From: Methanoculleus formosensis | GTDB taxonomy: Archaea > Halobacteriota > Methanomicrobia > Methanomicrobiales > Methanoculleaceae | Assembly (NCBI RefSeq): GCF_025384765.1 | Contig: NZ_VHLL01000004.1 | Span: 147,570-211,569 of the forward strand | Reading direction: 5' to 3' | DNA: 64,000 nt | Shown: in pieces, positions 43,288-53,177 of the stretch | Numbering within the stretch: position 1 is the first letter of the stretch | How the letters are laid out: each line of letters begins with the position of its first letter | The notes under the pieces: generated by a model | The model's database searches: none | Told to the model about the DNA's origin: nothing | What the model saw: the letters and a program-made list of their open reading frames with translations, nothing else | Translations under genes and position numbers: made by a program

Positions 43288-43524
43288 GGTTTTGCCTGTT
43301 CGCGTTTTATGTACGGATCTGAAGCAGGCGGGGAGATATACCTTGCGGGAAGAGGGAGTGATGCGCCGGTTATGAAAGAGTGTTTTCTGTCTATTCATAC
43401 TCCTCCCGGGCTCAGTACTTCGCTAAAACGGTTGAGACAATCTTCAAGAGGTCAACCCATCGACCACTCTTCGCGTTCTCCCGCGTGCTTCCGCGTGAAC
43501 TAACAGCCTATAAGTGATGATACA
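43288..43524. other. Intergenic stretch with degenerate repeat arms
   Basis: About 240 nt upstream of the two-domain flavoprotein gene. Near 43461-43500 it contains a degraded CGCG/CTTCCGCGTG arm of the hairpin family described at 43525. No gene is credible. Confidence 0.4.
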
Positions 43525-43662
43525 GTCTCACGCGAAGAGCGCGAAGCCGCGAAGGGGCGTTATAGATAATTATACCAAACTTCGCGTTCTTCGCGGCTTC
43601 GCGTGCTATATCGATTGTTGATAATAATACAGTCTCACGCGAAGAACGCGTTGAGCGCGAAG
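43525..43662. repeat. CGCGAAG hairpin repeat, copy 2 (double)
   Basis: Arms at 43525-43554, 43580-43605 and 43632-43662 share GTCTCACGCGAAGA-type cores. The block between 43580 and 43662 is the reverse complement of copy 1 at 25981-26066 including the loop (TATATCGATTGTTGATAATA), with only a few differences. The loop itself is therefore conserved between copies, as expected for a mobile or replicated element. Confidence 0.78.
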
Positions 43663-43737
43663 TCCGGTGCCCGAGTGCTGTCGATCCCGTTGTAGGTCGC
43701 TACGCGAGGCTGCATGGGTCGATTGCAGACGCTGAAA

Positions 43738-44597
43738 TTAGAAAAGTACTGGGGCTCCGGGCAACCGTCCCTGTACGGCCGGAGTATCCGGAGCCGGCAC
43801 GTTCTGCCCCCGCTGTGCCTCCATAGCCGCAACCGTGAGATCCGGGTGGCGGTAGCGCCCCCGCCCCTCGGTCCCGAACATCACGTGGAGCTGGATCGCC
43901 TCGGTCGGGCAGAAGTGGAGGCAGGCGCAGCAGAGCTCGCACCGCCGGCCCCACATTGGGCGGCCGTCGACGAGGGTGAGGTTCCCCGCCGGGCAGACCC
44001 TCGCGCAGGTGCCGCAGCCGGTGCAGGCATCCGATACGGAGAAGAGTTCGCCCGCATCGCGAGCGCTCTTTGCAAGCGACCCGTAACTCAGGGCATTTAC
44101 GAGCCCGGAGAGGGGTGCGAACCCCGGGGAGACCGGCCGGCCGCTCCCGATCGCCTCCGCAATCTCATCGAGCCGTCTATCTGCTCTCTCGAGGATCTCA
44201 CCACACTTCCCGGCCGGCACCGACCGCATGAGCGGTGGGAAGTTGCCGGGCATATTGACGGCGAACGCGGCGTCGAGTCCGCGGCCCCGCCGTTCCCGGA
44301 CGATGCCGTTTAACTGGTGGAGTGCCGAGACGCCTATCCCGCCCATCGTAACGACGGCGAAGGTATACTTCGCCCGTGAGAGGTCGAGCCGTTCTGTGAA
44401 GTTGGCAACCATCACCGGAACTCCGCAGTCGTAGACCGGGCAGACGATCCCGATCCGATCGGCCTCCGGGGTGATCGTTCCCGGGGTATTCGCAAGCGAC
44501 GCGATCGGGACGAGTTCGGTCTCCCCGAGAGTGCCGGCGATCTTGCCGCGGCAAGGGAGTTGCCCGTCCCGGTGAAGTAGTAGATGACGGTCTTCAT
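43738..44597 (-). pseudogene. EFR1-type flavodoxin/ferredoxin fusion, frameshifted
   Basis: The tandem copy of the gene beside it. ATG 44597 gives M-K-T-V-I-Y-Y-F-T-G-T-G-N-S-L-A-A-A, the FMN loop, then a frame break near 44540-44546. The remainder continues in the next frame as K-I-A-G-T-L-G-E-T and runs to two [4Fe-4S] motifs (C-T-G-C-G-T-C-x3-C-P and C-E-L-C-C-A-C-x3-C-P). Compared with the intact paralogue, four bases are missing from an AAGAAG-rich spot, as by slippage. Everything else is undisrupted. It is either a very recent mutation or a sequencing error. Start and upstream stop overlap (ATGA), so it is the second gene of a two-gene operon. Confidence 0.8.
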
Positions 44598-45385
44598 GAC
44601 CGGCGCTCCAGCTCGGCGAGCTCGACCGACGGGTTCCGGTAGCGCTGCCTGCCTTCGGTGCCCTTTCCGACCTGGATCGCCCCGGTCGGGCAGAGATGGA
44701 TGCACCCGCAGCAGAGTTCGCAGCGGTGGTTCCAGACCGGCCTTCCCTCGACCATAGCGATGTTTTCTGCCGGGCAGACGGCGGCGCAGGTGCCGCAGGA
44801 CGTACATCGATCGTCCACCGTGAACTTGCGGTCGTCGCCGTGGACGCGGGAGAGGAACCGGGGGTACATGACGGCCCTGATGAGGCGTCCCAGGGGTGCG
44901 TAGGGGAGGTTTCGCCGCTCCCCCTTCCCGATCCGGCCCGCGACCGCCTCGAACTCCGCGTCCGCCGCGGCAAGCAGGCGTTCCCGCTTCTCCCCTGCAG
45001 GCGGCTCATACATCAGGACGTAGTTGCCCGGCATGCTCACCGCGAACCCTGCATCGAGGCCCCTTCCGGCCCGCTCCCCGAGGATGCCGTCGAGCTGTCG
45101 GAGAGCGGCAGCGCCGCCACCCCCTCCGTGCGTGACGACCGCGAATACGTAGTCTGCCGCGGCGAGGTCGAGACGCTCCGCAAACGCCGTCACCATCGCC
45201 GGGAGCCCGGAGAAGTAGACCGGGCAGACGATCCCGACCCGGTCGGCGGCGGGGCGGATCTCGCCCGCGATACTCCTGAACGCTGCTATCGGGACGGTCT
45301 CGGTATCCCCGAGGGATTGGGCGATCTTCTTTGCCGCTGCAAGGGAGTTCCCCGTGCCGGTAAAATAGTAGATGATGGTCTTCAT
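44594..45385 (-). CDS. EFR1-type flavodoxin-domain ferredoxin
   Basis: A 263-residue protein. The N-terminal flavodoxin-like domain has the FMN-binding F-T-G-T-G-N-S-L-A-A-A near 8-18 and I-V-C-P-V-Y near 50. The C-terminal half carries two 4Fe-4S motifs: C-x2-C-x2-C-x3-C-P (C-T-S-C-G-T-C near 193) and C-x2-C-x2-C-x3-C-P (C-E-L-C-C-G-C near 220). The family shuttles electrons between ferredoxin, FMN and partner oxidoreductases; the partner here is unknown. ATG 45385 begins the domain. The next gene, a near-copy, overlaps by four bases, so the two arose by tandem duplication. Confidence 0.86.
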   Translation of the reverse strand: MKTIIYYFTGTGNSLAAAKKIAQSLGDTETVPIAAFRSIAGEIRPAADRVGIVCPVYFSGLPAMVTAFAERLDLAAADYVFAVVTHGGGGGAAALRQLDGILGERAGRGLDAGFAVSMPGNYVLMYEPPAGEKRERLLAAADAEFEAVAGRIGKGERRNLPYAPLGRLIRAVMYPRFLSRVHGDDRKFTVDDRCTSCGTCAAVCPAENIAMVEGRPVWNHRCELCCGCIHLCPTGAIQVGKGTEGRQRYRNPSVELAELERRS

Positions 45386-45507
45386 GGCAGTCTCCGCTCT
45401 CCACCGGTTGTGTCGGCAGTCTAGTGTCTGCTCAAGGGGATATGGACTTTGCGAAGGCGAACGGACGGCCGGATGCAACGGTGAAAAATGGCGGGAGCCC
45501 CCCGCCG

Positions 45508-47091
45508 TCACTGCCGGCGGGGCGATTCCCGGTCGACGAAGAGGGTCTCTCCGGGGCTCGCGGCCGGAGAAGAGAGGGGAGGCGGCTGGATGTACCAGCC
45601 GGTCCGGGTGCCGTCGAGGGTGGTCTCGGCGTTCGGGGTGGTCATGAGGCTGACGACAATCATGGCAAGGATCGAGCAGGCGAGCGCGTAGATGCTGAAG
45701 TGCATGGGAAGCGGCGCCACGAACTGGTGCCAGTAACCGAAGATGCCGGACGCAAGAAGCCCGACCGCCATGCTCGCGACCGCTCCCTTCCCCGTGGCCC
45801 GGCGCCAGTAGAGCCCGGCGAGCAGCGGAACGGCGAACGTCGCGAGCATCACCCCGATGCCCATCCAGATCAGGAAGGCAAGCATCGGCGGCGGGTTGAT
45901 GGCAGCGAGGAGCGTGCCGCCGGCCGCGAGGACGATCACGACCTTCGAGACGAGGAGCACCTCTTTATCGGTCGCCGAGGGGCGGAGGATGTTCTTGTAG
46001 ACGTCCCACGCGAACGAGGTGCCGACGGTGAGCATCAGCCGGTCGGTCGTGGACATCACCGCCGCGAGGACGATCACCGCGAAGAGCGCCCACAACGCCA
46101 GGCTCGGCATCGCGTGCTCGACACCGGCGATGAAGGCGAAGTCCTGGGCGTTCACGGCGTCCGGGAGGACGAGCGTCCCCTCCTCGACGAGCGACCGCAC
46201 GGCGAACCCGACGATCTTGACGAGGAACATCACGACCGCGTAGATCAGGAAGGCAATGAGCGGTGCCCACTTGAAGTAGCGTTTCTCCTTCACCGCCAGG
46301 ACGTTGTTGACGACGTGCGGTGCGCAGGCGAGGCCGACCATCAGGAGGATTCCGAACGAGAAGAGGAACTCCGGCGTCGTGTAGGCGTACGGTGCGTAGG
46401 CCGTCGGGAACCAGGGTTCGACGAAGTTCGAGTCGATCCCGGCGATGACGGTATTGATGTGGGTCAGGCCGCCGGCGCTCATGATGACCGGCGGAGCCAT
46501 CAGGAGGACGCCGAAGATCAGGATGAGGCCCTGTACGAGGCCCGTCCAGGATACGGCGTAGAGCCCCCCGACGACCGTGTAGGCCGTGATGATGACCCCG
46601 GATATGAGCAGCGCCTGCCAGTGCGGGATCCCGAAGAGCCAGACGAGGACGATGCTGATCGCGGCATACTGCCCGACGAGGTAGATCAGCGAGACGACGA
46701 TCCCCGAGACCGCGGCGAGCGCCCGGACCGCCCGCGGACTCTCGAACCGGTCCGCGAAGTAGTCCTGGATGGTCATGTAGCCCCGTTCCCTCCCGAGGGT
46801 GTGGAGTTTCACCCCGAAGAAGATGATACAGAACGAGGCCGCGAGGGGCACGAAGATCTGCTCCCATATCCCGGGCCAGCCCGATGTGAATCCGAACCCG
46901 CTGACGCCGAGGAGGCTCATTCCGCTGCAGATCGAACAGACGATCAGGATCGTGAAGACCCAGAACCCGAGCGATCTCCCCGCGAGGATGTAGTCCTCGG
47001 TGTTCTTGATCTTCTTTGAGGCCCAGCTCCCGATGCCGATGAGCACCACGAAGTAGAGCACGATCACGGCGAGCGTTACGAGGTCAGCCAT
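45508..47091 (-). CDS. Sodium/solute symporter (SSS family)
   Basis: A 527-residue integral membrane protein with about 13 hydrophobic segments and the SSS fold. It begins with an N-terminal L-I-G-I-G-S-W-A-S-K-K, followed by the G-R-S-L-G-F-W segment near 40 and Y-T-V-V-G-G-L-Y-A-V-S-W near 170. The late helices have D-V-Y-K-N-I near 355, and there is a hydrophilic C-terminal tail of about 40 residues. SSS carriers use sodium ions to bring in acetate, proline, pantothenate or similar solutes; the substrate cannot be assigned. The start ATG 47091 directly follows the stop of a 35-residue accessory-protein gene, so they are coupled. Confidence 0.88.
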   Translation of the reverse strand: MADLVTLAVIVLYFVVLIGIGSWASKKIKNTEDYILAGRSLGFWVFTILIVCSICSGMSLLGVSGFGFTSGWPGIWEQIFVPLAASFCIIFFGVKLHTLGRERGYMTIQDYFADRFESPRAVRALAAVSGIVVSLIYLVGQYAAISIVLVWLFGIPHWQALLISGVIITAYTVVGGLYAVSWTGLVQGLILIFGVLLMAPPVIMSAGGLTHINTVIAGIDSNFVEPWFPTAYAPYAYTTPEFLFSFGILLMVGLACAPHVVNNVLAVKEKRYFKWAPLIAFLIYAVVMFLVKIVGFAVRSLVEEGTLVLPDAVNAQDFAFIAGVEHAMPSLALWALFAVIVLAAVMSTTDRLMLTVGTSFAWDVYKNILRPSATDKEVLLVSKVVIVLAAGGTLLAAINPPPMLAFLIWMGIGVMLATFAVPLLAGLYWRRATGKGAVASMAVGLLASGIFGYWHQFVAPLPMHFSIYALACSILAMIVVSLMTTPNAETTLDGTRTGWYIQPPPLSSPAASPGETLFVDRESPRRQ

Positions 47092-47199
47092 TCAAGCGTC
47101 CTCCCTGAACCGGAGGCCCCAGATAGCGAGCAACACGACGACAAGGACGGCGGAGCCGCCCACGATGAGCACCGTATGCGGTGGTAAGCCTAAGAACAT
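47092..47199 (-). CDS. Symporter small accessory protein
   Basis: A 35-residue protein with a single membrane helix (V-L-I-V-G-G-S-A-V-L-V-V-V-L-L-A-I-W), then a basic-acidic tail L-R-F-R-E-D-A. Its TGA stop lies directly against the ATG of the SSS symporter. Short one-helix partners of SSS transporters are a known class. ATG 47199 fits the length of that class. It is too short to be noticed by a length filter, but placement and shape support it. Confidence 0.75.
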   Translation of the reverse strand: MFLGLPPHTVLIVGGSAVLVVVLLAIWGLRFREDA

Positions 47200-47298
47200 A
47201 CTATGTCAGTGTGAGCCGTGCTAACATATAACACGATCGCTGGAAGAGGAGGGGATCGCCGCGATCCGGTCCCGGACGAAGGGTACGTAAAAAAAAAG

Positions 47299-47802
47299 TT
47301 ATTTGGAACTCTTCACGGTCTTTGCGCCCCGGAGGAGAGCAATCTTACCCGTGCGGACGAGTTCCTTGATACCGTAGGGGCGCAGGAGTTTCTCCAGCGC
47401 ATCGATCTTCTCCGTATCCCCGGTCACCTGGAGGACCAGAGTCTTTGACCCGACATCCACGACCTGGGCACGGAAAATATCGGCGATCTGGAGGATCTCG
47501 GCGCGGGCCGGGCCGGATTCGGCGGCCACTTTGATGAGGGCGAGTTCCCGCTCCACGCTCTCCCGCTTCGTCAGGTCCGAGACCTTGATGACGTCGATGA
47601 GCTTGTTGGTCTGCTTCATCACCTGCTCGACGACCCCGTCGTCGCCGTTCACCACGATCGTGACCCGGCTCATGTTCGGCTCCTCGCACGGCCCGACGGC
47701 GAGGCTCTCGATGTTGAACCCCCGCCGCGAGAACATCCCGGCGACCCGGCTCAGGACACCGGCCCGGTTCTCGACGAGGACGCTCAATGTATGCGATTTC
47801 AT
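47299..47802 (-). CDS. ilvN: Acetolactate synthase regulatory (small) subunit
   Basis: A 167-residue ACT-domain protein. The N-terminal ACT motif has [15 protein letters not shown] near 10-24 and N-I-E-S-L-A-V-G near 30-37. The C-terminal domain contains the usual I-A-D-I-F-R-A and T-G-D-T-E-K-I-D segment near 105-135. It binds the catalytic subunit and confers valine feedback inhibition. ATG 47802 overlaps the ilvB stop by four bases. It is the last gene of the cimA-ilvB-ilvN operon. A run of A on the plus strand just before 47299 (about 47287-47298) corresponds to a T-rich terminator of the operon. Confidence 0.95.
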   Translation of the reverse strand: MKSHTLSVLVENRAGVLSRVAGMFSRRGFNIESLAVGPCEEPNMSRVTIVVNGDDGVVEQVMKQTNKLIDVIKVSDLTKRESVERELALIKVAAESGPARAEILQIADIFRAQVVDVGSKTLVLQVTGDTEKIDALEKLLRPYGIKELVRTGKIALLRGAKTVKSSK

Positions 47803-49475
47803 CGCTGGCGCACCCCGATCATCTCGTTGATCGCAGCACCCGCCGGGACCATCGGAAAGACGTTCTCCTCCCGCTCGACCCGGAAGTCCAGGACGAACGG
47901 CCCGTCGGTGGCGAGCGCGGTCTCGAGCGCCTCCCGGACGCCGGCCTTCTCGTCGACCCGGAGCCCTTCGACCCCGTAAGCGTTCGCGATCTTCACGAAG
48001 TCCACCGACGGCAGCTCCGTGTAGGAGTAGCGGCGGTCGTAGAAGAGCTCCTGCCACTGCCGCACCATCCCGAGGTACATGTTGTTCAAGATCACGATCT
48101 TGACGGGGATATCGTACTGCGCCACCGTCCCGAGTTCCTGGATGTTCATCTGGATGCTCCCGTCGCCGGCGACGTCGACGACCGGGACGTCCGGCCGGGC
48201 GTAGTGGGCGCCGATGGCCGCCGGGAACCCGTAGCCCATCGTCCCGAGGCCGCCGGAGGTGATCCAGGTCCGGGGTTTCTTGAAGCAGTAGTAGAGCGCC
48301 GTCCACATCTGGTTCTGGCCGACCTCGCTCACGATGATCCCCTCGCCCTTCAGGAGATCGGAGAGCTGCTCCACGACGTACTGCGGGCGGAGACGGTCGT
48401 CGTCGCGGTAGCGAAGCGGGTACTGCGCCTTCCAGGCGTTCGTCCGGGCGACCCAGTTCGCCGTATCACCGCGTTTCTGCATACGGCGGAGGAGCGCCTG
48501 GAGAACGGCCTTCACGTCGCCGACGATCGGGACGTCGACCGCCTTGTTCTTCCCGATCTCCGCCGGGTCGATATCGATGTGGATGACCGCGGCGTTCGGC
48601 GCGAACGTCTCGATCTTGCCCGTCACCCGGTCATCGAACCGGACGCCGACGGCGATCAGGAGATCGCACTCCGTCACCGCGTAGTTCGCCGACTGGGTGC
48701 CGTGCATCCCGAGCATCCCGAGGTTGAGCGGGTGGTCGCCGGGGACGGCGCCAAGCCCCATCAGGGTCGTCGTCACCGGGACGGCGGCGGTCTCGACGAA
48801 CTCCAGGAGTTCGGCTGACGCTTCCGAGAGGACCACCCCGCCGCCGGCGTAGACGAGCGGCCGCTCCGCTCCCGCGATCAGGTCGAGCGCCCTGTCGATC
48901 TGGCGGACGTGCCCCTGGTAGGTGGGCTGGTAGCCGCGGAGGGAGACCGTCTCCGGGACGGGTCTTCCCTCCTGCACCACGCCGGTACTGACGTCTTTGG
49001 GGATATCGACCAGCACCGGGCCGGGCCTGCCGGTCCTGGCGATGTAGAACGCCTCCTGGACGACGCGGTCGAGGTCGGCGGCGTCTTTGACCAGGTAGTT
49101 GTGCTTCGTCACCGGCATCGTGATCCCGGTGATGTCCGACTCCTGGAAGGCGTCGTTCCCGAGGAGACCGGTCGGCACCTGACCGGTGAGCGCCACGACC
49201 GGGATGGAATCCATGTAGGCCGTCGCGATCCCCGTGACCAGGTTGCACGCGCCGGGGCCGGAGGTGGCAAGGCATACCCCTACGCGGCCGCTCGCGCGCG
49301 CGTAGCCGTCGGCCGCGTGCGCCGCTGCCTGCTCATGCCTTACCAATATGTGCCGGATCGACGAATCGTAGAGTTCATCGTAGATCGGCAACACCACGCC
49401 GCCGGGGTAGCCGAATATGGTATCCACCCCTTCACGCTGCAGCGCTTCAATCAGAGTCTTTGCTCCGGTCTTCAT
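47799..49475 (-). CDS. ilvB: Acetolactate synthase catalytic (large) subunit
   Basis: A 558-residue thiamine-diphosphate enzyme that condenses two pyruvates, or pyruvate with 2-oxobutyrate, in valine, leucine and isoleucine synthesis. The catalytic glutamate is in V-R-H-E-Q-A-A near residue 49. A central FAD domain carries Y-A-G-G-G-V near 210, and the ThDP motif G-D-G-S-I-Q-M-N...I-L-N-N is near 427-456. Length is typical. The first 29 nt overlap the end of cimA, and the last four overlap ilvN. Together with cimA, which makes the 2-oxobutyrate precursor, it supplies isoleucine. Confidence 0.96.
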   Translation of the reverse strand: MKTGAKTLIEALQREGVDTIFGYPGGVVLPIYDELYDSSIRHILVRHEQAAAHAADGYARASGRVGVCLATSGPGACNLVTGIATAYMDSIPVVALTGQVPTGLLGNDAFQESDITGITMPVTKHNYLVKDAADLDRVVQEAFYIARTGRPGPVLVDIPKDVSTGVVQEGRPVPETVSLRGYQPTYQGHVRQIDRALDLIAGAERPLVYAGGGVVLSEASAELLEFVETAAVPVTTTLMGLGAVPGDHPLNLGMLGMHGTQSANYAVTECDLLIAVGVRFDDRVTGKIETFAPNAAVIHIDIDPAEIGKNKAVDVPIVGDVKAVLQALLRRMQKRGDTANWVARTNAWKAQYPLRYRDDDRLRPQYVVEQLSDLLKGEGIIVSEVGQNQMWTALYYCFKKPRTWITSGGLGTMGYGFPAAIGAHYARPDVPVVDVAGDGSIQMNIQELGTVAQYDIPVKIVILNNMYLGMVRQWQELFYDRRYSYTELPSVDFVKIANAYGVEGLRVDEKAGVREALETALATDGPFVLDFRVEREENVFPMVPAGAAINEMIGVRQR

Positions 49476-50958
49476 GCTCTTCCCTGAGTAATCTGTTCAT
49501 CCCGGCGATAACTGCTTCGACGCTCGCCATGATGATGTCGGTCCTCGCACCCCGCGAGGTCACGGTCTTCCCATCCTTGCTGAGTTTCACCGATACGTCG
49601 ACGAGGGCGTCCGTGCCGCCGGTTATGGCATCGACGCTGTATTCATCGAGCCTCACGCTCCCGACGTCCGCGACCGACCGCTGGAGCGCGCGGATCGCCG
49701 CGTCCACCGGCCCGGTCCCGACTGCGGCGCCGGTGACCTCTTCGCCGCGGACGAGCATCGTCACCGAGGCGGTCGGGACCGCGTTGCTCCCCGAGACGAT
49801 GGTGAACTGGCGCAGTTCAAGGCAGGGCGTAAACGCGATATCCATGACGGTATCGGTTATCGCCATGATGTCGGCGTCGGTTATCCGCATCCCGGCATCC
49901 CCTATCTGCTTGATCCGGCCGACGATCTCCGCGAGCTGTGCGCCGTCCGGGGTATACCCCATGTCGTGGAGGGCGGCCTCGACCGCCGCCGACCCCGAGT
50001 GCTTCCCGAGGACGATCCGGCGCTTGCGGCCCACCCGCTCCGGCTGGAGCGGCTCGTAGGTGCTCGCGTCCCGCATCACCCCGTGAGCGTGGATGCCGCT
50101 CTCGTGGGTGAAGGCCATCTCGCCGACGATCGGCTTGTTCGTCGCGAGCGGCACCCCGGTCAGCCGGGCGACGTGGGTCGAGAGGGGGTAGAGTTCCCCG
50201 GTCTTGATCCCGGTATCGACCCCGTAGAGCACCTCGAGCGCCATCACCAGTTCTTCGAGGGCGGTGTTTCCCGCCCGCTCCCCGAGGCCGTTGACGGTGA
50301 CGTGGGCACAGGTCGCCCCCGCCCGGAGGGCGGCGACGGTGGTCGCAAGCCCGAACCCGAGGTCGTCGTGGCAGTGGATCGAGAGCGGGGCAAAGAGGAG
50401 CGGCGGTATGATCGCGGCCGCCCGCTCGGGGGTGAGGAGCCCGACGGTGTCGCAGAAGCAGAGCCGGTCGGCGCCCCGCTCGACCCCTTCCCGGAAGACC
50501 GTCGCGAGGAAATCCTGGTCGGCGCGGGAGGCGTCTTCGCCGGATAACTCCACGATCAGGCCGCGGCTCTTCGCGTACTCGACGGCGCTCCAGGCCATAT
50601 CACAGACCTGCTCGCGGGTCTTCCTGAGCTTCTTACTGATATGGAGATCGCTCACCGGGACGACAAGGTGGACTGAGTCGGCACCGGCATCGGCGGCAAG
50701 GTCGATGTCCCCTGCAAGCGCCCGGACGTAGGTGCAGCACTCGGCGGCAAGCCCGGCGTCGGCGATGGCCCGGATCGACTCGCGTTCTCCAACAGATGCG
50801 GCGGCTGATCCTGCTTCTATCACGTGGACGCCGACGTCGGAAAGGTGCGTTGCAATCTCGAGTTTCTGTGCCGGCGTGAGAGAGACACCCGGTGTCTGTT
50901 CCCCGTCCCGTAAGGTAGTGTCAAAAAAGCGGATCGATTCAACAAATAAAACAATCAC
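49447..50958 (-). CDS. cimA: (R)-citramalate synthase
   Basis: A 503-residue member of the isopropylmalate/citramalate synthase family. [12 protein letters not shown] near residues 13-24, the metal histidines in H-C-H-D-D near 188-192 and [10 protein letters not shown] near 222-231 mark the catalytic barrel; a LeuA-type regulatory domain ends the protein. Residues between the barrel motifs (L-R-K-T and A-V-E-Y-A-K) resemble archaeal CimA more closely than LeuA. CimA makes citramalate from pyruvate and acetyl-CoA, opening the threonine-independent route to isoleucine. The operon partners ilvB and ilvN support that role. The start is GTG 50958 (TTG 50949 is possible), with GGTGA about 13 nt upstream. 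Confidence 0.87.
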   Translation of the reverse strand: MIVLFVESIRFFDTTLRDGEQTPGVSLTPAQKLEIATHLSDVGVHVIEAGSAAASVGERESIRAIADAGLAAECCTYVRALAGDIDLAADAGADSVHLVVPVSDLHISKKLRKTREQVCDMAWSAVEYAKSRGLIVELSGEDASRADQDFLATVFREGVERGADRLCFCDTVGLLTPERAAAIIPPLLFAPLSIHCHDDLGFGLATTVAALRAGATCAHVTVNGLGERAGNTALEELVMALEVLYGVDTGIKTGELYPLSTHVARLTGVPLATNKPIVGEMAFTHESGIHAHGVMRDASTYEPLQPERVGRKRRIVLGKHSGSAAVEAALHDMGYTPDGAQLAEIVGRIKQIGDAGMRITDADIMAITDTVMDIAFTPCLELRQFTIVSGSNAVPTASVTMLVRGEEVTGAAVGTGPVDAAIRALQRSVADVGSVRLDEYSVDAITGGTDALVDVSVKLSKDGKTVTSRGARTDIIMASVEAVIAGMNRLLREEHEDRSKDSD

Positions 50959-51052
50959 ACATAGTGCAATTCACCGTCAAGAAATTGGCGGCAGGGATAC
51001 TTAAACGTTGGGCATTCGGGGAACCTGGTGCAGGGCAAAAAATAAGGGGGTT

Positions 51053-51763
51053 TTAGGCCGGCGCCGGGGCACTCTCGTAGAGGAGGGCGACGTAGCGGGC
51101 GGAGAAGATGATGAACGCCGGCATGAGGAGGAAGAGGAGGAGCAGGAAGAGAGGGCCGACGATCGGGACGAGCATAAGGGCGAACAGCACGACGAGCATG
51201 AGGATGAACTCCGCGATCGCGATCACGATACCCATGACGAGGAGGGCGATGAAGACGTTCAGCCATCCGATCCTGCCAATATGAGTGAGAAGGGTGCGGA
51301 TCCTGAAGGCCTCGCCCATTCTCCCCGTCCGGGCGAACCGGACCATCGCAAACGTCGAGAGGATCCCGATGATGATGGCGGCGACGATGAAGATGACGAA
51401 GATCGCAAGGGCTGCAAAGGCGGCCAGTTCCGGGCTCAGAAGCGATTCGGGGCCTGATCCCGCCGGGGTTACCGTCGATGAGACCGGGATGAAGTACATC
51501 GCAACGGGCAGGAGCGTGAGGATCATGAGCGGGATCGAGTAGATGATCGTGATGACGATCAGTTTGATACCGTCGATAAAGAGCCCGATCCAGTCTTCGA
51601 GCTCAGGAGCGGGCTTTGCGCCGCTCATGACCCGCACCGTGTAGCCGTAGATAAGCGGGAATATGATTGTGCTGATGAGCAGGAGAAGCCAGCGGACCCA
51701 CCTGCCCCAGATGGCGTCCTTTGCATATTCAAAGGAGTCGCCGAGTAATCGCATTAAGTCCAT
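51053..51763 (-). CDS. DUF4013 membrane protein, paralogue 1
   Basis: A 236-residue protein with about six hydrophobic segments. The family marks are an N-terminal M-D-L-M-R-L-L-G-D-S-F-E-Y-A-K-D-A-I-W-G, then P-A-P-E-L-E-D-W near 52-60, the I-D-G-I-K-L helix and V-R-F-A-R-T near 145. The C-terminal A-R-Y-V-A-L-L-Y-E-S-A-P-A-P-A is shared with the other copies. No catalytic motif is visible. DUF4013 proteins are multi-pass membrane proteins of unknown role in archaea. I start at ATG 51763, aligning with the other copies and preceded by GGTGAT; GTG 51772 is a slightly longer alternative. It is the first of four copies on the same strand. Confidence 0.8.
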   Translation of the reverse strand: MDLMRLLGDSFEYAKDAIWGRWVRWLLLLISTIIFPLIYGYTVRVMSGAKPAPELEDWIGLFIDGIKLIVITIIYSIPLMILTLLPVAMYFIPVSSTVTPAGSGPESLLSPELAAFAALAIFVIFIVAAIIIGILSTFAMVRFARTGRMGEAFRIRTLLTHIGRIGWLNVFIALLVMGIVIAIAEFILMLVVLFALMLVPIVGPLFLLLLFLLMPAFIIFSARYVALLYESAPAPA

Positions 51764-52070
51764 GAGTATCACCGCATTGTTCGGATGTAGGATCGTGCGT
51801 TTGGGAAGATAAACGCGTTGTTTTGTTTGCGGAAGGAGGATTTGTCACTTGCGGATGAATACCGTCGGGGGGTGTTGAGTGTTCACCGAAAGGCGCTCCA
51901 TCTGAATTCAGGATGTGGGTGCTATCCTGTTGTGCTTGAGATCCGGCAGTGGAAACTTTCGGATTCCCACTCTGTATCCTCAATTTAGAACATCTGAGAG
52001 AGTTGACGCAGCAGGTGGGGAAGACAGCTGACCTTGGCGTGAGGAGCGGCTTCAAAAAAAGGAAGACGGT
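51764..52070. other. Spacer between DUF4013 paralogues 1 and 2
   Basis: About 300 nt upstream of paralogue 1. It contains no credible gene. The sequence is moderately A+T-rich with scattered short inverted stretches; the promoter of paralogue 1 should lie in its left part. Confidence 0.35.
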
Positions 52071-52763
52071 TCAGGCAGGTGCTGCTGCGCTGTCATAGAT
52101 GAGGGTGTAGTATCTCGTCACAAATACCGCTACAACTGGACCGATGAGGATCGCCACGACGATAGCCAGAATAAGTGCTAGGAGCCAACCGATAACGGGG
52201 ATCAGCGCAAGGATGAAAACAGCAATGGCTACAACGATTGTATAAACAATAGTAGCCAGAACAGAAACAATCCACAGTATGATCAACGCGAGGATATAGC
52301 TCAGCCATCCGATCTTTCCAATGTGAGCGACGATGGCACTGATATTGAATGCCTCCCCGAAACTGTCAGTCCTTGCGAAGCGTATCAGGGCCATCAAAGC
52401 GATGAGCGAGAAAATGAAAGCGACAATTAGCCCTATGAGCAGACCGACCAGTGCTCCAGCACCCGGACTCTCCAGTGCTCCACCCATTAAAACGCCTGCA
52501 CCACCAAAGACCATGAGTACTATCAAGGGTATGATGCTGTAGACGAGACCTACAATAAAGAGTTTAATGCCGTTGATGAACATCTCAACCCAGTCGTCAA
52601 GGGGCGGCAGTTGGGATTCGCCTTTGTAAATCACCCATTGGTATCCCAACCATAGAGGAAAGATAATCATGCTAATGAATAGCAATAGCCATTTGCCCCA
52701 GCTCCCCCACAGCCCATTTACGGTGTAGTCGAAGGAATTGCGAAGCATAGATCCGTACTCCAT
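52071..52763 (-). CDS. DUF4013 membrane protein, paralogue 2
   Basis: A 230-residue, six-segment membrane protein with the shared signatures: N-S-F-D-Y-T-V-N-G-L-W-G near residue 10, L-P-P-L-D-D-W-V near 52, F-I-N-G-I-K-L-F near 62, I-R-F-A-R-T near 138 and the C-terminal Y-Y-T-L-I-Y-D-S-A-A-A-P-A. The last motif is looser (Y-D-S-A-A instead of Y-E-S-A-P). This copy is more A+T-rich than its neighbours, so it may have arrived separately or diverged under different constraints. ATG 52763 is supported by AGGTGAT about 7 nt upstream; TTG 52769 is a less likely start. Role unknown. Confidence 0.78.
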   Translation of the reverse strand: MEYGSMLRNSFDYTVNGLWGSWGKWLLLFISMIIFPLWLGYQWVIYKGESQLPPLDDWVEMFINGIKLFIVGLVYSIIPLIVLMVFGGAGVLMGGALESPGAGALVGLLIGLIVAFIFSLIALMALIRFARTDSFGEAFNISAIVAHIGKIGWLSYILALIILWIVSVLATIVYTIVVAIAVFILALIPVIGWLLALILAIVVAILIGPVVAVFVTRYYTLIYDSAAAPA

Positions 52764-53177
52764 AGTCAATCACCTATTTATAATGAGACTCTAGGGTCAT
52801 CATATTTATTCTTTTGCATATGCATCAGAAACGTCATGTCAGTTACTTGAAAAGTAAAGCCACAATAATGTTCTTTTCCCTATCTTCATCTATTGAAAAC
52901 TTTTTTTGCTCATGCCCAAGGACCCGATCAAAGGATAGGTTAATCGGACTCTGATCACAATTTCGAGGCGCTTGGCCTCATGCAGCCCAAAAACTCAAGG
53001 CGACAAAATAAGGTATCAGAAGTAAGAGCATGTCGATAATATATGCACCAAACCGAGTCCAAAATTCGCACACCTGAATCCACTGGGCTGTTCATTCCAT
53101 TTGCCCGGTGCCTGAAGGTTGTACCGACATGTATTTTAATTTCTCATGACCGCAGTCACAAAAAGAAGGGGGGAGCC
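52764..53177. other. Intergenic region upstream of DUF4013 paralogue 2
   Basis: About 410 A+T-rich nt. On the minus strand, an A+T-rich TATA-like patch near 52800-52815 could drive paralogue 2. The rest, to the end of paralogue 3, shows no gene, repeat or structured RNA that I recognise. Confidence 0.35.

Noticed and set aside
50939..50962. A 7-codon frame (M-C-D-C-F-I-C) overlapping the cimA start as a leader peptide
   Set aside because: No run of leucine, isoleucine or valine codons, no hairpin, and only seven codons; attenuation is not supported.
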